Source of the DNA: Candidatus Aminicenantota bacterium
Lineage (GTDB): Bacteria > Acidobacteriota > Aminicenantia > Aminicenantales > Aminicenantaceae
Reading direction: 5' to 3'
Assembly (NCBI GenBank): GCA_016927475.1
Contig: JAFGMO010000045.1
Location: 1-64,000 of the forward strand
DNA length: 64,000 nucleotides
Position numbers and translations under genes: made by a program. A model generated the notes under the pieces. The model had not been told where the DNA came from. It was given only the letters and a program-made list of their open reading frames with translations, and searched no databases. This document shows, piece after piece, positions 37,168 through 45,668 of the stretch (positions are counted from its first letter, which is position 1; each line of letters starts with the position of its first letter).

Positions 37168-37223
37168 CATCACACATTCCAACCAAAAAAGGGTTTTTTT
37201 CCTCGAAACATAAGGATTATATT

Positions 37224-37299
37224 TGGCAGCGCTACCGGGATTCGAACCCGGGTCTGATGGCTGAGAACCACCTGTCCTAGTCCCCTAGACGATAGCGCC
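37224..37299 (-). tRNA. tRNA-Glu (anticodon CTC)
   Basis: On the minus strand: acceptor GGCGCTA with TAGCGCT (G1-U72 wobble), discriminator G, encoded CCA. D arm TCGTCTAGGGGACTAGGACA. Anticodon stem GGTGG/CCATC with loop TTCTCAG, anticodon CTC. T arm CCGGG-TTCGAAT-CCCGG. Confidence 0.94.
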
Positions 37300-37345
37300 G
37301 CTCGGGGTATCGTGCCCTAAAATACCAGACAATTCCTAATCATGT

Positions 37346-37441
37346 CAACAGATAATAGGAATGGATACTCCGGACAAGCCGGAGTATGACGATTCAACAG
37401 ATAAAAGGGATGGATACCCCGGATGAACCGGGGTATGACAT
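37346..37441. repeat. Two tandem ~49-bp units each with a REP-like hairpin
   Basis: Units begin CAACAGATAA at 37346 and 37395. Hairpins are ATACTCCGG-ACAAG-CCGGAGTAT (37365-37387) and ATACCCCGG-ATGAA-CCGGGGTAT (37414-37436). The arms differ between units but stay complementary, and both are flanked by TGG and GAC. They belong with the hairpins at 12250 and 37660. Confidence 0.75.
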
Positions 37442-37600
37442 ATAATGCAGAGCAAACAGGATAAGGGTAAAAAATTGGTTAAACATATCTTGATGTCATT
37501 TCTATGGATCTCCTTACATTTTTCGGTGATCTCCTTACAATTTGCGGTTAAAAGGAACTATATAATGAAATTTTCCGTCTAATATATAAGGATAAAATTA

Positions 37601-37709
37601 TGAATTTTTCATGCGCAGGCGCACCCACGAACGATAAAAATTATTGCCTATAATCCTGGATCACCCGGATAAACCGGGTGATGACTGTTGTTACTTTCTA
37701 GGTAATAAT
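37601..37709. repeat. 109-bp dispersed repeat, copy 2
   Basis: Partner of 12191-12299, about 93% identical by eye. Hairpin ATCACCCGG-ATAAA-CCGGGTGAT (37660-37682). It ends 24 bases before the start of the permease gene, so it probably lies in that gene's 5' leader. The stretch 37442-37600 holds nothing I recognise except AT-rich sequence. Confidence 0.8.
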
Positions 37710-37733
37710 CACTGACACTAAGGGAGGTCGACT

Positions 37734-40091
37734 ATGTTTATAATCTACTTCAAAACAGCATGGAGAAACCTTAAAAGAAGCAAGCTATACTCCGTCATCA
37801 ACATCCTGGGTCTGGCTCTGGGCGGAGCCTGCGGCCTGTTGATTTTTCTCTTCATCAAGTTTGAACTGAGCTATGACCGCTACCACCCGAACGCCCAACA
37901 AACGTATCGCATCGTCTCAGAGGGCAATTATGTAGGTACTTCCGCACCCATAGCCCCCTACCTTGCCCAAAATCTTCCCGAGATCGAGGATTTTGTGCGT
38001 CTGGATTTTTTCAGCCGCCGGACAAATAGTTTTTTTGCCGCCGGTTTGAACCGTCATTTCGAGCCGCGGTTTTATCTGGCCGATCCTTCCATCTTTGATT
38101 TTTTCGCCGTCACATTCATTCACGGCTCCCCGGATACCGCCCTTGGTTCCTCCGACGGCATTGTTCTCACCGAATCAGCCGCCGCCCGATACTTTGGGGA
38201 AAAAAATCCCATGGGCAAAATGATAACCCTAGAGAACAAATGGGATTTTGTCGTCACCGGCGTTATTCACGACCTTCCGCCGAACACTCATCTTCATTTC
38301 GACATCCTGACCTCCTTCGCCAACCTCGAGCGTCTTCACGGCTGGAAATATTTTGACCAGTGGGGTTCCATGAACTGGCTGACTTATATTCGGCTGGCCG
38401 CCTCCACATCCCCCGAAGCCGTCGAAGAAAAAATCAACCGCCTTTTTGAGGCCCAAAGGGGTGAAAAGGCCAAACCGCTGGCCCTTCAAGCGCTTCCCGA
38501 TATTCACCTCAAATCGCATATCCGGGGAGAGGTCGAACCCGGCGGAAGCATAAAAACCATCTGGTTCTGCTCAGCCATCGCCGTTATCCTGTTTTCCATC
38601 GCCTGCATCAATTTTGTCAACCTGGCAACCGCCCGCGCCGTAAGACGGGCTCGTGAAGTCGGCATGCGAAAGGCCGTCGGTGCCCGCCGCAGCCAGCTTA
38701 TGGCCCAATTCTTGATGGAAACCGCTCTCCTCATCCTTCTGGCTACGGTTTTCGCTCTTATGCTCGCCTATATTTTTCTGCCGGCCTTCAACAACATGGT
38801 CCAAAGGCCCCTGTCCTTCACGACTTTGGCCAAAATCCAAACCGCGGGAGTTCTTTTCCTTTTCTTTATCATCATGGTTTCATCCGCCGGTCTTTACCCG
38901 GCCCTTTTTCTTTCCGCGTTCGAGCCGAAAAAAGTCCTTCGAACGTCCACATCCATCTCAGCCGGAGGCGGCTTGGTCCGCAGAAGCCTGGTCGTATTTC
39001 AGTTTGCCATCGCAACCGTTTTTCTCGTCTCCATCTTCATCGTTAAAGAACAGCTCCATTTCCTCAAAACCAAGGATCTCGGCCTGGTCAAAGAACGCGT
39101 TATTTCCATCCCCCTGACCAAGGTTAATATTCCCCGGTACGAACTTATCAAGGATGAAATCAAAAGGCATCCCGAAATTATCAGCGCTTCGGCCAACAAC
39201 TTTTCTTTCTCTCAAAACCTCTATAATCACGGTCTTTGGTATGAGGGAATAGGCGACAAGAACATCTATCTACGCTGGATTCCGGCCGATTTTGATTTTC
39301 TTGAAACCTTCCAGATCGAACTCAAAGAAGGACGGAATTTTTCCCGGGACATCACTTCGGACACTATGAGAGCCTATATTTTTAACGAAACCGCCGTCCG
39401 GTTTTTCGGGGAGGAAATCGTCAAAGAGCGGCATTTCGACCTTTTCAGGGACGGAAAATGGAGGGCACCCGTTATCGGCATTGTCAAAGATTATCATTTT
39501 CGTTCCCTCTACGAAGAGGTGGAACCGGTCGCGCTCTGCGTTTGCCCCACTCTGTTCCAATATATCTCCGTTCGGGTAACGGGACAAAATTTACCCGGGG
39601 TTTTGGCCCATCTCGAAAACACCTGGAATCAATTTAATCCCGGAAAACCCTTTGAGTATTTTTTCCTCAGCGACGACTTTGACAGTCTGTACAAAAACGA
39701 GTACCGGCTGGAAAAAATCTTCGGCTGGGTATCCACCTTGGCTATTCTTATATCCTGCTTCGGCCTTTTCGCTCTGGCCCAGTTTTTAACCCGTCAACGC
39801 ACCAAAGAGATCGGAATCCGTAAGGTTCTCGGGGCATCTACGGGAAGGATTATCCGTTTATTGACGGAGGATTTTACCAAATGGGTGCTGGCGGCTAATG
39901 TTATCGCCTGGCCGCTGGCATATTATTTTATGCACAACTGGCTGCAGAACTTCGCCTATAGAATTTCTATCGGTCTGTGGTGTTTTGCCGCCGCTTCGGG
40001 AGCAACGTTGGTTTTGGCGCTTCTAACCGTTATTTACCAGGTCTTTAAAACCGCTTCCCATAATCCCGTCGACTCAATTAGATACGAGTAA
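37734..40091 (+). CDS. MacB/FtsX-type ABC transporter permease
   Basis: 785 residues with two halves. Each half has an N-terminal helix, a large periplasmic MacB core domain, and three helices with FtsX motifs (WFCSAIAVILFSIACINFVN, REVGMRKAVGARRSQL; second half FGWVSTLAILISCFGL, KEIGIRKVLGAS). This is the double-length permease found in Bacteroidota and Acidobacteria. The ATP-binding partner is not adjacent, as often in this group. It may export peptides or antibiotics or remodel lipoprotein traffic. RBS GGGAGG. The 109-bp repeat lies just upstream. Confidence 0.9.
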   Translation: MFIIYFKTAWRNLKRSKLYSVINILGLALGGACGLLIFLFIKFELSYDRYHPNAQQTYRIVSEGNYVGTSAPIAPYLAQNLPEIEDFVRLDFFSRRTNSFFAAGLNRHFEPRFYLADPSIFDFFAVTFIHGSPDTALGSSDGIVLTESAAARYFGEKNPMGKMITLENKWDFVVTGVIHDLPPNTHLHFDILTSFANLERLHGWKYFDQWGSMNWLTYIRLAASTSPEAVEEKINRLFEAQRGEKAKPLALQALPDIHLKSHIRGEVEPGGSIKTIWFCSAIAVILFSIACINFVNLATARAVRRAREVGMRKAVGARRSQLMAQFLMETALLILLATVFALMLAYIFLPAFNNMVQRPLSFTTLAKIQTAGVLFLFFIIMVSSAGLYPALFLSAFEPKKVLRTSTSISAGGGLVRRSLVVFQFAIATVFLVSIFIVKEQLHFLKTKDLGLVKERVISIPLTKVNIPRYELIKDEIKRHPEIISASANNFSFSQNLYNHGLWYEGIGDKNIYLRWIPADFDFLETFQIELKEGRNFSRDITSDTMRAYIFNETAVRFFGEEIVKERHFDLFRDGKWRAPVIGIVKDYHFRSLYEEVEPVALCVCPTLFQYISVRVTGQNLPGVLAHLENTWNQFNPGKPFEYFFLSDDFDSLYKNEYRLEKIFGWVSTLAILISCFGLFALAQFLTRQRTKEIGIRKVLGASTGRIIRLLTEDFTKWVLAANVIAWPLAYYFMHNWLQNFAYRISIGLWCFAAASGATLVLALLTVIYQVFKTASHNPVDSIRYE

Positions 40092-40196
40092 AAAACTTCA
40101 CAAGGATGGAAACAAAGTAAGGCCATTCTCTCCCGTAAACCTCTTCGACTCGAGGCTGCCTCAAAAGCACAGAGAGCGGCATATCCGACAGGCCGT

Positions 40197-41588
40197 TCAC
40201 CGAATATAGCCCAAGGACTTCAACTCCTCCATGGTTTTTTTATCCAGGGTTTTACGGCCGGTTCGCACGATTTCAGCCAGGGTAAAATCCAGCAACGGAT
40301 TTTTAAGTTCCCGGACAATCTCCGGGTAAATACCGGCCAGGTTTTTCTGTTCCATGGGATCACTTACAAGGTTATAGAGCTCGAACCAGGTTCCCTTTCC
40401 ATCTTCACGGTAAAAATGAAGTTTCCACTTTTCCGTTCGGACGCAGCGGCAGAAACGGTTACCCAGCACTTTTCCCGTTTCGCTGAAAATATGGTCGAAC
40501 TTTCGGTTTTTTCCCCTGACTAGAGGAACCAGGCTTTGTCGATAATCAACCTTTGAATGGCTGATCTCCAAAATGTCCAGTAAAGTCGGAAGAAGGCTTG
40601 TCATGGCAGGCACTTGTAACGTAACATCCGCTCTACTCTCTCCGGGAACCTTGATAATCAGCGGAACGTGTATCAATTCTTCATATAAAGGATAAATATG
40701 TCCCCAGTTCTTATGCCGGAGATTGAGCATCTCGCCGTGGTCGGAGGTGATGATGAGAAGCGTTTTATCGGTCAAACCCTTATCATCAAGCCAGTCGAAA
40801 AATCTGCCCAGGTGAAAATCCGCCCTTCTTATTCCGGCGTCGTACTGGGAAACAATGTAGTCGTGTTCTGGGCTTCCCGGCTCAGCTGGTATTTGTCCCG
40901 GCTTAATCTTTTCCAACTCGTAGTTTCCGCCGTATTTAAAAAAAATATTAAACTTTTTGTCGGCATTGTAAGGCATATGGACATCATAACCATGCAGGAA
41001 AAGAAAAAATTTCTTTCCACCGTTTTTTTCCAGCCATTGGACGGCCGCATCAACATTTTCCTCGAAGTACCGTCCTCCCCACCGGTAAATATCAAAACCG
41101 GCATTCAAACCAAAGATGGGATTAACCCAGGCACCACCATGGAAACCAATGGTCATATATCCGTAACTTCGAAGAACCTTGGCCAGCGTCAGCAACCGTG
41201 TATCCATTTTTCCTATCCGGCCGTTTTTTTCCAGCCCTTCGTTATCGTAAAAGACGAGCCCCAGCTCAGAGGGAAGAAGTCCGGTGAACATCGAAGCGTG
41301 GGCGGGCAGAGTCCAGGATGATTGGCTCACCGCGTTCCTGAAAACCCAGGCGTTTTTGGCGATATCATCGATGCGGGGTGAAGTTTTACGTTCGTATCCA
41401 TAAGACTTGACATGATCGGCCCTTAATGTATCGATCGAGATAAGAACAACATTCCACCCGGGTCCTTTATAACCTGCGGCCGGGTTGCGGCCGATGAGGC
41501 TTTTTAAGGCGGCATCTGGAATGATAACCAGCCCAAAACGCAGCAAAACCAACACGGAAAAAAGAACGGTTATAATATTTTTTCGCAC
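40197..41588 (-). CDS. Sulfatase-fold (alkaline phosphatase superfamily) hydrolase lacking the formylglycine Cys
   Basis: 463 residues. Signal or anchor 1-23. The sulfatase domain has LISIDTLRADHVKSYG (metal Asp), SDHGEMLNL (metal Asp/His) and DKKTMEELKSLGYIR at the end. The nucleophile region reads QSSWTLPAHASMFTG: the CxPxR formylglycine motif is replaced by Thr93-Leu-Pro-Ala-His. Thr is the nucleophile in phospho-transferases of this fold, so it may act on phosphate or phosphonate rather than sulfate esters (inference). No maturase is needed or adjacent. Monocistronic on the minus strand. Confidence 0.85.
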   Translation of the reverse strand: MRKNIITVLFSVLVLLRFGLVIIPDAALKSLIGRNPAAGYKGPGWNVVLISIDTLRADHVKSYGYERKTSPRIDDIAKNAWVFRNAVSQSSWTLPAHASMFTGLLPSELGLVFYDNEGLEKNGRIGKMDTRLLTLAKVLRSYGYMTIGFHGGAWVNPIFGLNAGFDIYRWGGRYFEENVDAAVQWLEKNGGKKFFLFLHGYDVHMPYNADKKFNIFFKYGGNYELEKIKPGQIPAEPGSPEHDYIVSQYDAGIRRADFHLGRFFDWLDDKGLTDKTLLIITSDHGEMLNLRHKNWGHIYPLYEELIHVPLIIKVPGESRADVTLQVPAMTSLLPTLLDILEISHSKVDYRQSLVPLVRGKNRKFDHIFSETGKVLGNRFCRCVRTEKWKLHFYREDGKGTWFELYNLVSDPMEQKNLAGIYPEIVRELKNPLLDFTLAEIVRTGRKTLDKKTMEELKSLGYIR

Positions 41589-41718
41589 TCAAACCTCGGT
41601 AACGAATTATACATCATTGACTTGGTCTAATAAATGATGGAAGGAACAACATTAAGTAGAAATGAAATTAAGGGGATCCCCTCACTTATTGGCTTATCCG
41701 GTCTAAAAACATTCGGCT

Positions 41719-41973
41719 TTATGACTTGCTGCAGACGAAAAGATTATAAAGAAAGGCAAAAATCCACCCGACGATAAATCCATCGACAAATCCCCAGACC
41801 AACCCCAGCAGACTACCCAAAAAGCTTAAGCTGTAACCGAAATAAATTCGCCTCAGATTTGAAACTAAATTTCCTTCCGATCCCGTAATAAGAAGAAGAT
41901 TCGTCATTAGAAAAATTCCCATGCCCGCTAAAATACCTGCCGCCAAACCAAAGGCTCTTTTATCGAGTTTCAT
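41719..41973 (-). CDS. Small membrane protein (holin-annotated family)
   Basis: 84 residues from ATG 41973, preceded by GGAGGGAAA. Two to three hydrophobic helices (FGLAAGILAGMGIFLMTNLL and YSLSFLGSLLGLVWGFVDGF). Short proteins with this GYS-SFxGxxxGxxxGFVDGF pattern are often labelled bacteriophage holin, but there is no phage gene nearby and I would not infer lysis. Function unknown. Confidence 0.7.
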   Translation of the reverse strand: MKLDKRAFGLAAGILAGMGIFLMTNLLLITGSEGNLVSNLRRIYFGYSLSFLGSLLGLVWGFVDGFIVGWIFAFLYNLFVCSKS

Positions 41974-42047
41974 TTTCCCTCCAGACGGAATCATTCATTG
42001 ATAGCGAACGTTTATAAATCTGAATCAGCAAAGGCTCTTAAGCGCTG

Positions 42048-43328
42048 TTAAAACGTGACAAAAAAACCTACACCCAGGTCGAGTATAATGCGGCTTCCCT
42101 TCTGTACAGCCGACGTCCCTTCATAATCTGTATAGGGTGTCCAGCTCGATGTTTCCCGGGTGAAGGTCGTTTTTACGTTCTGATCGGCATAAAGAGGGGC
42201 CAGGATTCCTTTCAGCTCGGCCTTGACACCGAAAAATGATCCCAAATATTTTTTAGCTCCCAGACCGAAGACAGGGGCGAAAGCGATTTTTTTATCATAG
42301 GTGACATCCAAGGAATAAGCAGCGCTTGTACCCGAATAGGTTTGTTCCAGGGAATAAGAAATGGAAGGGGTTCCGCTGTTTAAAACCATCCCTGCACCGA
42401 CTAATAAGTAAGGAATGACCGGTCCATCCGTTAGAAGATAAAAATTAATTCCTACGCTGATAAGGTATGTTTTTCCCCCGGAATTTTCGGAGTTGTTATT
42501 GTACATCACCTCACGTCCGTTTGAAGTAATGACATCCACACTGTCTGAAATGACGGCTTCAACTGTGTCCCAGGCATCCCCATTGAATTTCAGCCCGCTG
42601 AAATAAGCGCAGAAAGCGGCATATACTTGAAAACGGGGGTGAAAATTCCAGCCGACCTCTGCACCGGTAAACAATCCGGCACCCTGGCGTAGAACGGGAG
42701 CACCGATCACACTATCCATAGACACCGGTGTCTCTCCCGGCCAGGTAAAATCCGTATATCCCTGCCCGAACCATGGAGACCATCTTCCCGTGTAAAGATC
42801 GGAAGGCACGTCCTCCACATTCATGGACCCCAGGGATAGAAGCCCTCCCGTTTTAAGACTGATTTCGATTTTGGAGGGCGGTCCGGCCTTCTCCCTTGGA
42901 AGACGGGGCTCAGGTTTTCTCTCCTTGGGCTTCGGTAACGCTTTTTTCTCTTGAGGAACTTCCGGCTTCTTTTCTGCTTCAATGACGGCCGGAATTTCCA
43001 CTTTGGGTTTCTTCTCGGCCAGTTTAGGCTCTTCTTCTTTGGGGGGGAGGACCTCCACGATGCTCTCATGGATGAATCCATTGAGGACAACACCATCTTC
43101 ATCCGGTGGAAGCTTGATACGATACCACTCTCTTATCTTCTGATCGGATTCAAACGTAGCCCCTAGGGGTGCTTGTCCGATAACCAGGCTTTCAAAATCC
43201 GGCTTCAATCGAATATTGGCTGTTTCGACAGCTACCCTGATTCTGATTTCTTCGGCTGTAACAAGTCCTGACAAAAGGAAAAGCAAAGCCGATATGGTCA
43301 CAAACAATTTCATTTTTTGATTTGTCAT
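42048..43328 (-). CDS. SH3-domain, Lys/Pro linker, outer-membrane barrel protein
   Basis: 426 residues. Signal peptide (about 1-25). A bacterial SH3 domain (about 28-95: VAVETANIRLKPDFESLVIG, REWYRIKLP). A linker of Lys, Glu and Pro repeats (PKEEEPKLAEKKPKVEIP) to about 155. Then a C-terminal barrel domain (about 160-426) ending GVGFFVTF with a terminal Phe. The SH3 part may touch peptidoglycan while the barrel sits in the outer membrane, giving a tether (inference). GAGGGGA precedes the ATG. Confidence 0.78.
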   Translation of the reverse strand: MTNQKMKLFVTISALLFLLSGLVTAEEIRIRVAVETANIRLKPDFESLVIGQAPLGATFESDQKIREWYRIKLPPDEDGVVLNGFIHESIVEVLPPKEEEPKLAEKKPKVEIPAVIEAEKKPEVPQEKKALPKPKERKPEPRLPREKAGPPSKIEISLKTGGLLSLGSMNVEDVPSDLYTGRWSPWFGQGYTDFTWPGETPVSMDSVIGAPVLRQGAGLFTGAEVGWNFHPRFQVYAAFCAYFSGLKFNGDAWDTVEAVISDSVDVITSNGREVMYNNNSENSGGKTYLISVGINFYLLTDGPVIPYLLVGAGMVLNSGTPSISYSLEQTYSGTSAAYSLDVTYDKKIAFAPVFGLGAKKYLGSFFGVKAELKGILAPLYADQNVKTTFTRETSSWTPYTDYEGTSAVQKGSRIILDLGVGFFVTF

Positions 43329-43459
43329 TTATCTTCCCCTCATTGTGATAACCACTGACTAAAAAATATTCAAACCTAACATAACTAAAACATCAGGAAA
43401 GAGTCAACTCTATAATTCCAATCCTTTCCTTAACCAATCGTATAAACATTCCTATGAGT

Positions 43460-44389
43460 TTAGTCTTTGGAATAGGGATCAGCATGGATAAGAATATTAA
43501 CCGGCTTGGAAAATTTTTCCTTGACCTGATGCTCGATCCTGAGAGAAATGTCATGGCTTTGCCGGACCGACATGTCGGCATCCACCAGAATATGCACATC
43601 GAGAAAAAGATCGGCGCCCAAACGGCGGGTTCGAAGAGCATGCCATCCCTTAATATCCGGATCGGCATTAAGGATATTTTCAATAGTTTGAATCGTTTCT
43701 TTATCGGCCGCGTGCTCGGTAAGTTCGATAAGATCCCCGTAGAGAATTTTTCCGCCAGCCGCCAGGATCATAAATCCTACAACCACAGCCGCAACCTGGT
43801 CGGCGTATCCCCAACCTAATAAAGAGGCGCCGCCTCCAGCCAGTACGGCGATCGACGAGAGGGAATCCGACCTGTGATGCCAAGCATTGGCGTAAAGGGC
43901 TGAACTGTTAGTCCGGCGGGCTGTTTGCCTCGTGGCATAAAAAATGATCTCTTTTGTGACAACCGACAGCCCGGCGACAATCAGAATGAGAAAGCCCGGC
44001 CGGTGGATGTTCCGGTTATAGATGGAGCCCCCGGCCGACCAGATGATTCCTCCTCCGGCGGCTAAGAGTATGAGAGCTATCACAAAGGAGGCCATGGTGT
44101 CGAATTTACTGTGTCCGTAAGGATGGCTTTCATCAGGGGGGCGGTTTGAAAGCCGGTTCCCAATCAAAACTACAAGATCCGTGGCCAGGTCGGACAGCGA
44201 GTGAAATCCGTCGGCAAGAAGAGCTGAAGATCCGAGCCAAATGCCGGAAGAAAACTTAACCCCTATAAGCAGAATATTGAGCAGCAATCCGTAGAGGGTA
44301 ACCTTGCGGATCTCTTTGTACCTCGTTTTATCTATGAGGCCTGAAGAAACGCCCGGAACGTGATGTGCGTGGGGTACGGAACCTGTCAT
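43460..44389 (-). CDS. Cation diffusion facilitator (CDF) transporter
   Basis: 309 residues. Six membrane helices. The zinc-site signature is in helices 2 and 5 (LLADGFHSLSDLATDLVVL; ALYANAWHHRSDSLSS, with HxxxD pairs). The C-terminal cytoplasmic domain (GADLFLDVHILVDADMSV) is typical. It exports Zn2+, Fe2+, Co2+ or Mn2+ in exchange for protons. The nickel/cobalt uptake system is 6 kb away and not obviously linked. Monocistronic. Confidence 0.95.
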   Translation of the reverse strand: MTGSVPHAHHVPGVSSGLIDKTRYKEIRKVTLYGLLLNILLIGVKFSSGIWLGSSALLADGFHSLSDLATDLVVLIGNRLSNRPPDESHPYGHSKFDTMASFVIALILLAAGGGIIWSAGGSIYNRNIHRPGFLILIVAGLSVVTKEIIFYATRQTARRTNSSALYANAWHHRSDSLSSIAVLAGGGASLLGWGYADQVAAVVVGFMILAAGGKILYGDLIELTEHAADKETIQTIENILNADPDIKGWHALRTRRLGADLFLDVHILVDADMSVRQSHDISLRIEHQVKEKFSKPVNILIHADPYSKD

Positions 44390-44511
44390 CGTCCTTTTTT
44401 CCCAATCTATATTATCATAATCTCTTCGCTTGTCATATTTTTTGAATTTTGCACGGATTTATAGTAGAAAGAAAATCATCAACAGTTAACCATATAAATT
44501 AGGAGGATCCC

Positions 44512-45624
44512 ATGAGTGTTATCAGCTCTCCGGGATTTAAAAAGTACCTACTGCCCGGATTTGTTTTTCAATCCGTGGTCATCGCCGGAGGTTACGGTAC
44601 CGGAAGAGAGATCGTAGAATTTTTCCTTCAATACGGCCCCCTGGGCGGACTTCTGGGAATGCTCCTATTAAGCACCTTAATTTGGTCCCTCCTTCTGGCC
44701 GTTACGTTCGAGTTCTCACGCATATTTCAGGCATACGATTACCGGACATTTTTCATGAAACTTCTGGGGCCCTTTTGGCCGGCTTTTGAGATTATTTACA
44801 TCCTTTTCCTTCTTCTTGTCCTAGCCGTAATCGGTTCGGCCGCCGGAGTTCTCCTTAAGGATAATTTCGGCATGCCCTATTTTTTAGGCGTTATTTTCAT
44901 GCTCATCGCTGTCGGCTTTCTGACTTTCCGGGGAAGCGGGCTCATCGAAAAATTCCTCTCAGGCTGGTCGATTATCCTCTATATCGTATACGGATCATTT
45001 CTTGTTGTATCCATATTAAAATTCGGCCCTGCTATCCGCCGAAACTTCATCGAAGAACCCATTCTTTCCGGATGGGCCCTGGGTGGATTTAAATACGCTT
45101 TGTACAACATGGGGGTCATTCCCGCCGTTTTTTTCTGTCTCCGTCACATAAAAAAACGCAAGGAAGCCGTTACGGCGGGACTACTGGGAGGTCTCATCGG
45201 TATCCTGCCTGGCCTATTTTTTTACATCGCCATCGCAGGATTTTACCGGCCTGCCCTGGAGCAGGAGGTCCCGTCCGTTTTCCTTCTCCAAAAGATCGGT
45301 TTTCCCTTTTTGCTCATCATCTTCCAGATAGTCCTCTTCGGCACGCTCATCGAAACAGGAACGGGCATCATCCATTCCGTAAACGAAAGGCTCCAGGCCG
45401 CTCTAAAAGCCCATGGTAAGAGCCTCAAAAACTGGCAGCGGCCAATCGTAGCCTCGGTTCTGCTTCTCGCCGGACTGGGACTGTCGATGTTCGGTCTCAT
45501 CGACCTTATCGCAAAAGGATACGGTACCATCAGTTGGGGATTTTTCGCCGTTTATTTTATTCCCATCATCACCATAGGCATTATCAAAATCAAGAAAAAC
45601 AGGGCAAACAAGATTATTGACTAG
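44512..45624 (+). CDS. YkvI-like membrane protein (APC-type transporter relative)
   Basis: 370 residues, about ten membrane helices. The N-terminal VFQSVVIAGGYGTGREIVEFF and the PAVFFCLRHIKKRKEAV motif are typical of the YkvI group, a branch of the amino acid/polyamine/cation superfamily. Function unproven; amino-acid or ion transport is likely. RBS AGGAGG. The next gene (S10 peptidase) starts 45 bases later, suggesting a two-gene unit in which the transporter could take up products of the peptidase (inference). Confidence 0.8.
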   Translation: MSVISSPGFKKYLLPGFVFQSVVIAGGYGTGREIVEFFLQYGPLGGLLGMLLLSTLIWSLLLAVTFEFSRIFQAYDYRTFFMKLLGPFWPAFEIIYILFLLLVLAVIGSAAGVLLKDNFGMPYFLGVIFMLIAVGFLTFRGSGLIEKFLSGWSIILYIVYGSFLVVSILKFGPAIRRNFIEEPILSGWALGGFKYALYNMGVIPAVFFCLRHIKKRKEAVTAGLLGGLIGILPGLFFYIAIAGFYRPALEQEVPSVFLLQKIGFPFLLIIFQIVLFGTLIETGTGIIHSVNERLQAALKAHGKSLKNWQRPIVASVLLLAGLGLSMFGLIDLIAKGYGTISWGFFAVYFIPIITIGIIKIKKNRANKIID

Positions 45625-45668
45625 CTTTTTCGGCCTTGTATTATTCAAGGAATAAAAGGAGAGAGAAT

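Noticed and set aside
37346-37441. CRISPR-like array
   Set aside because: Only two units and no distinct spacers of regular length; each unit is itself palindromic. This fits REP-like repeats.
40698-41321. 207-codon plus-strand frame
   Set aside because: Shadow of the sulfatase-like gene; composition is not protein-like.
41719-41973. Prophage holin
   Set aside because: The family label exists, but no phage genes, endolysin or integrase surround it.
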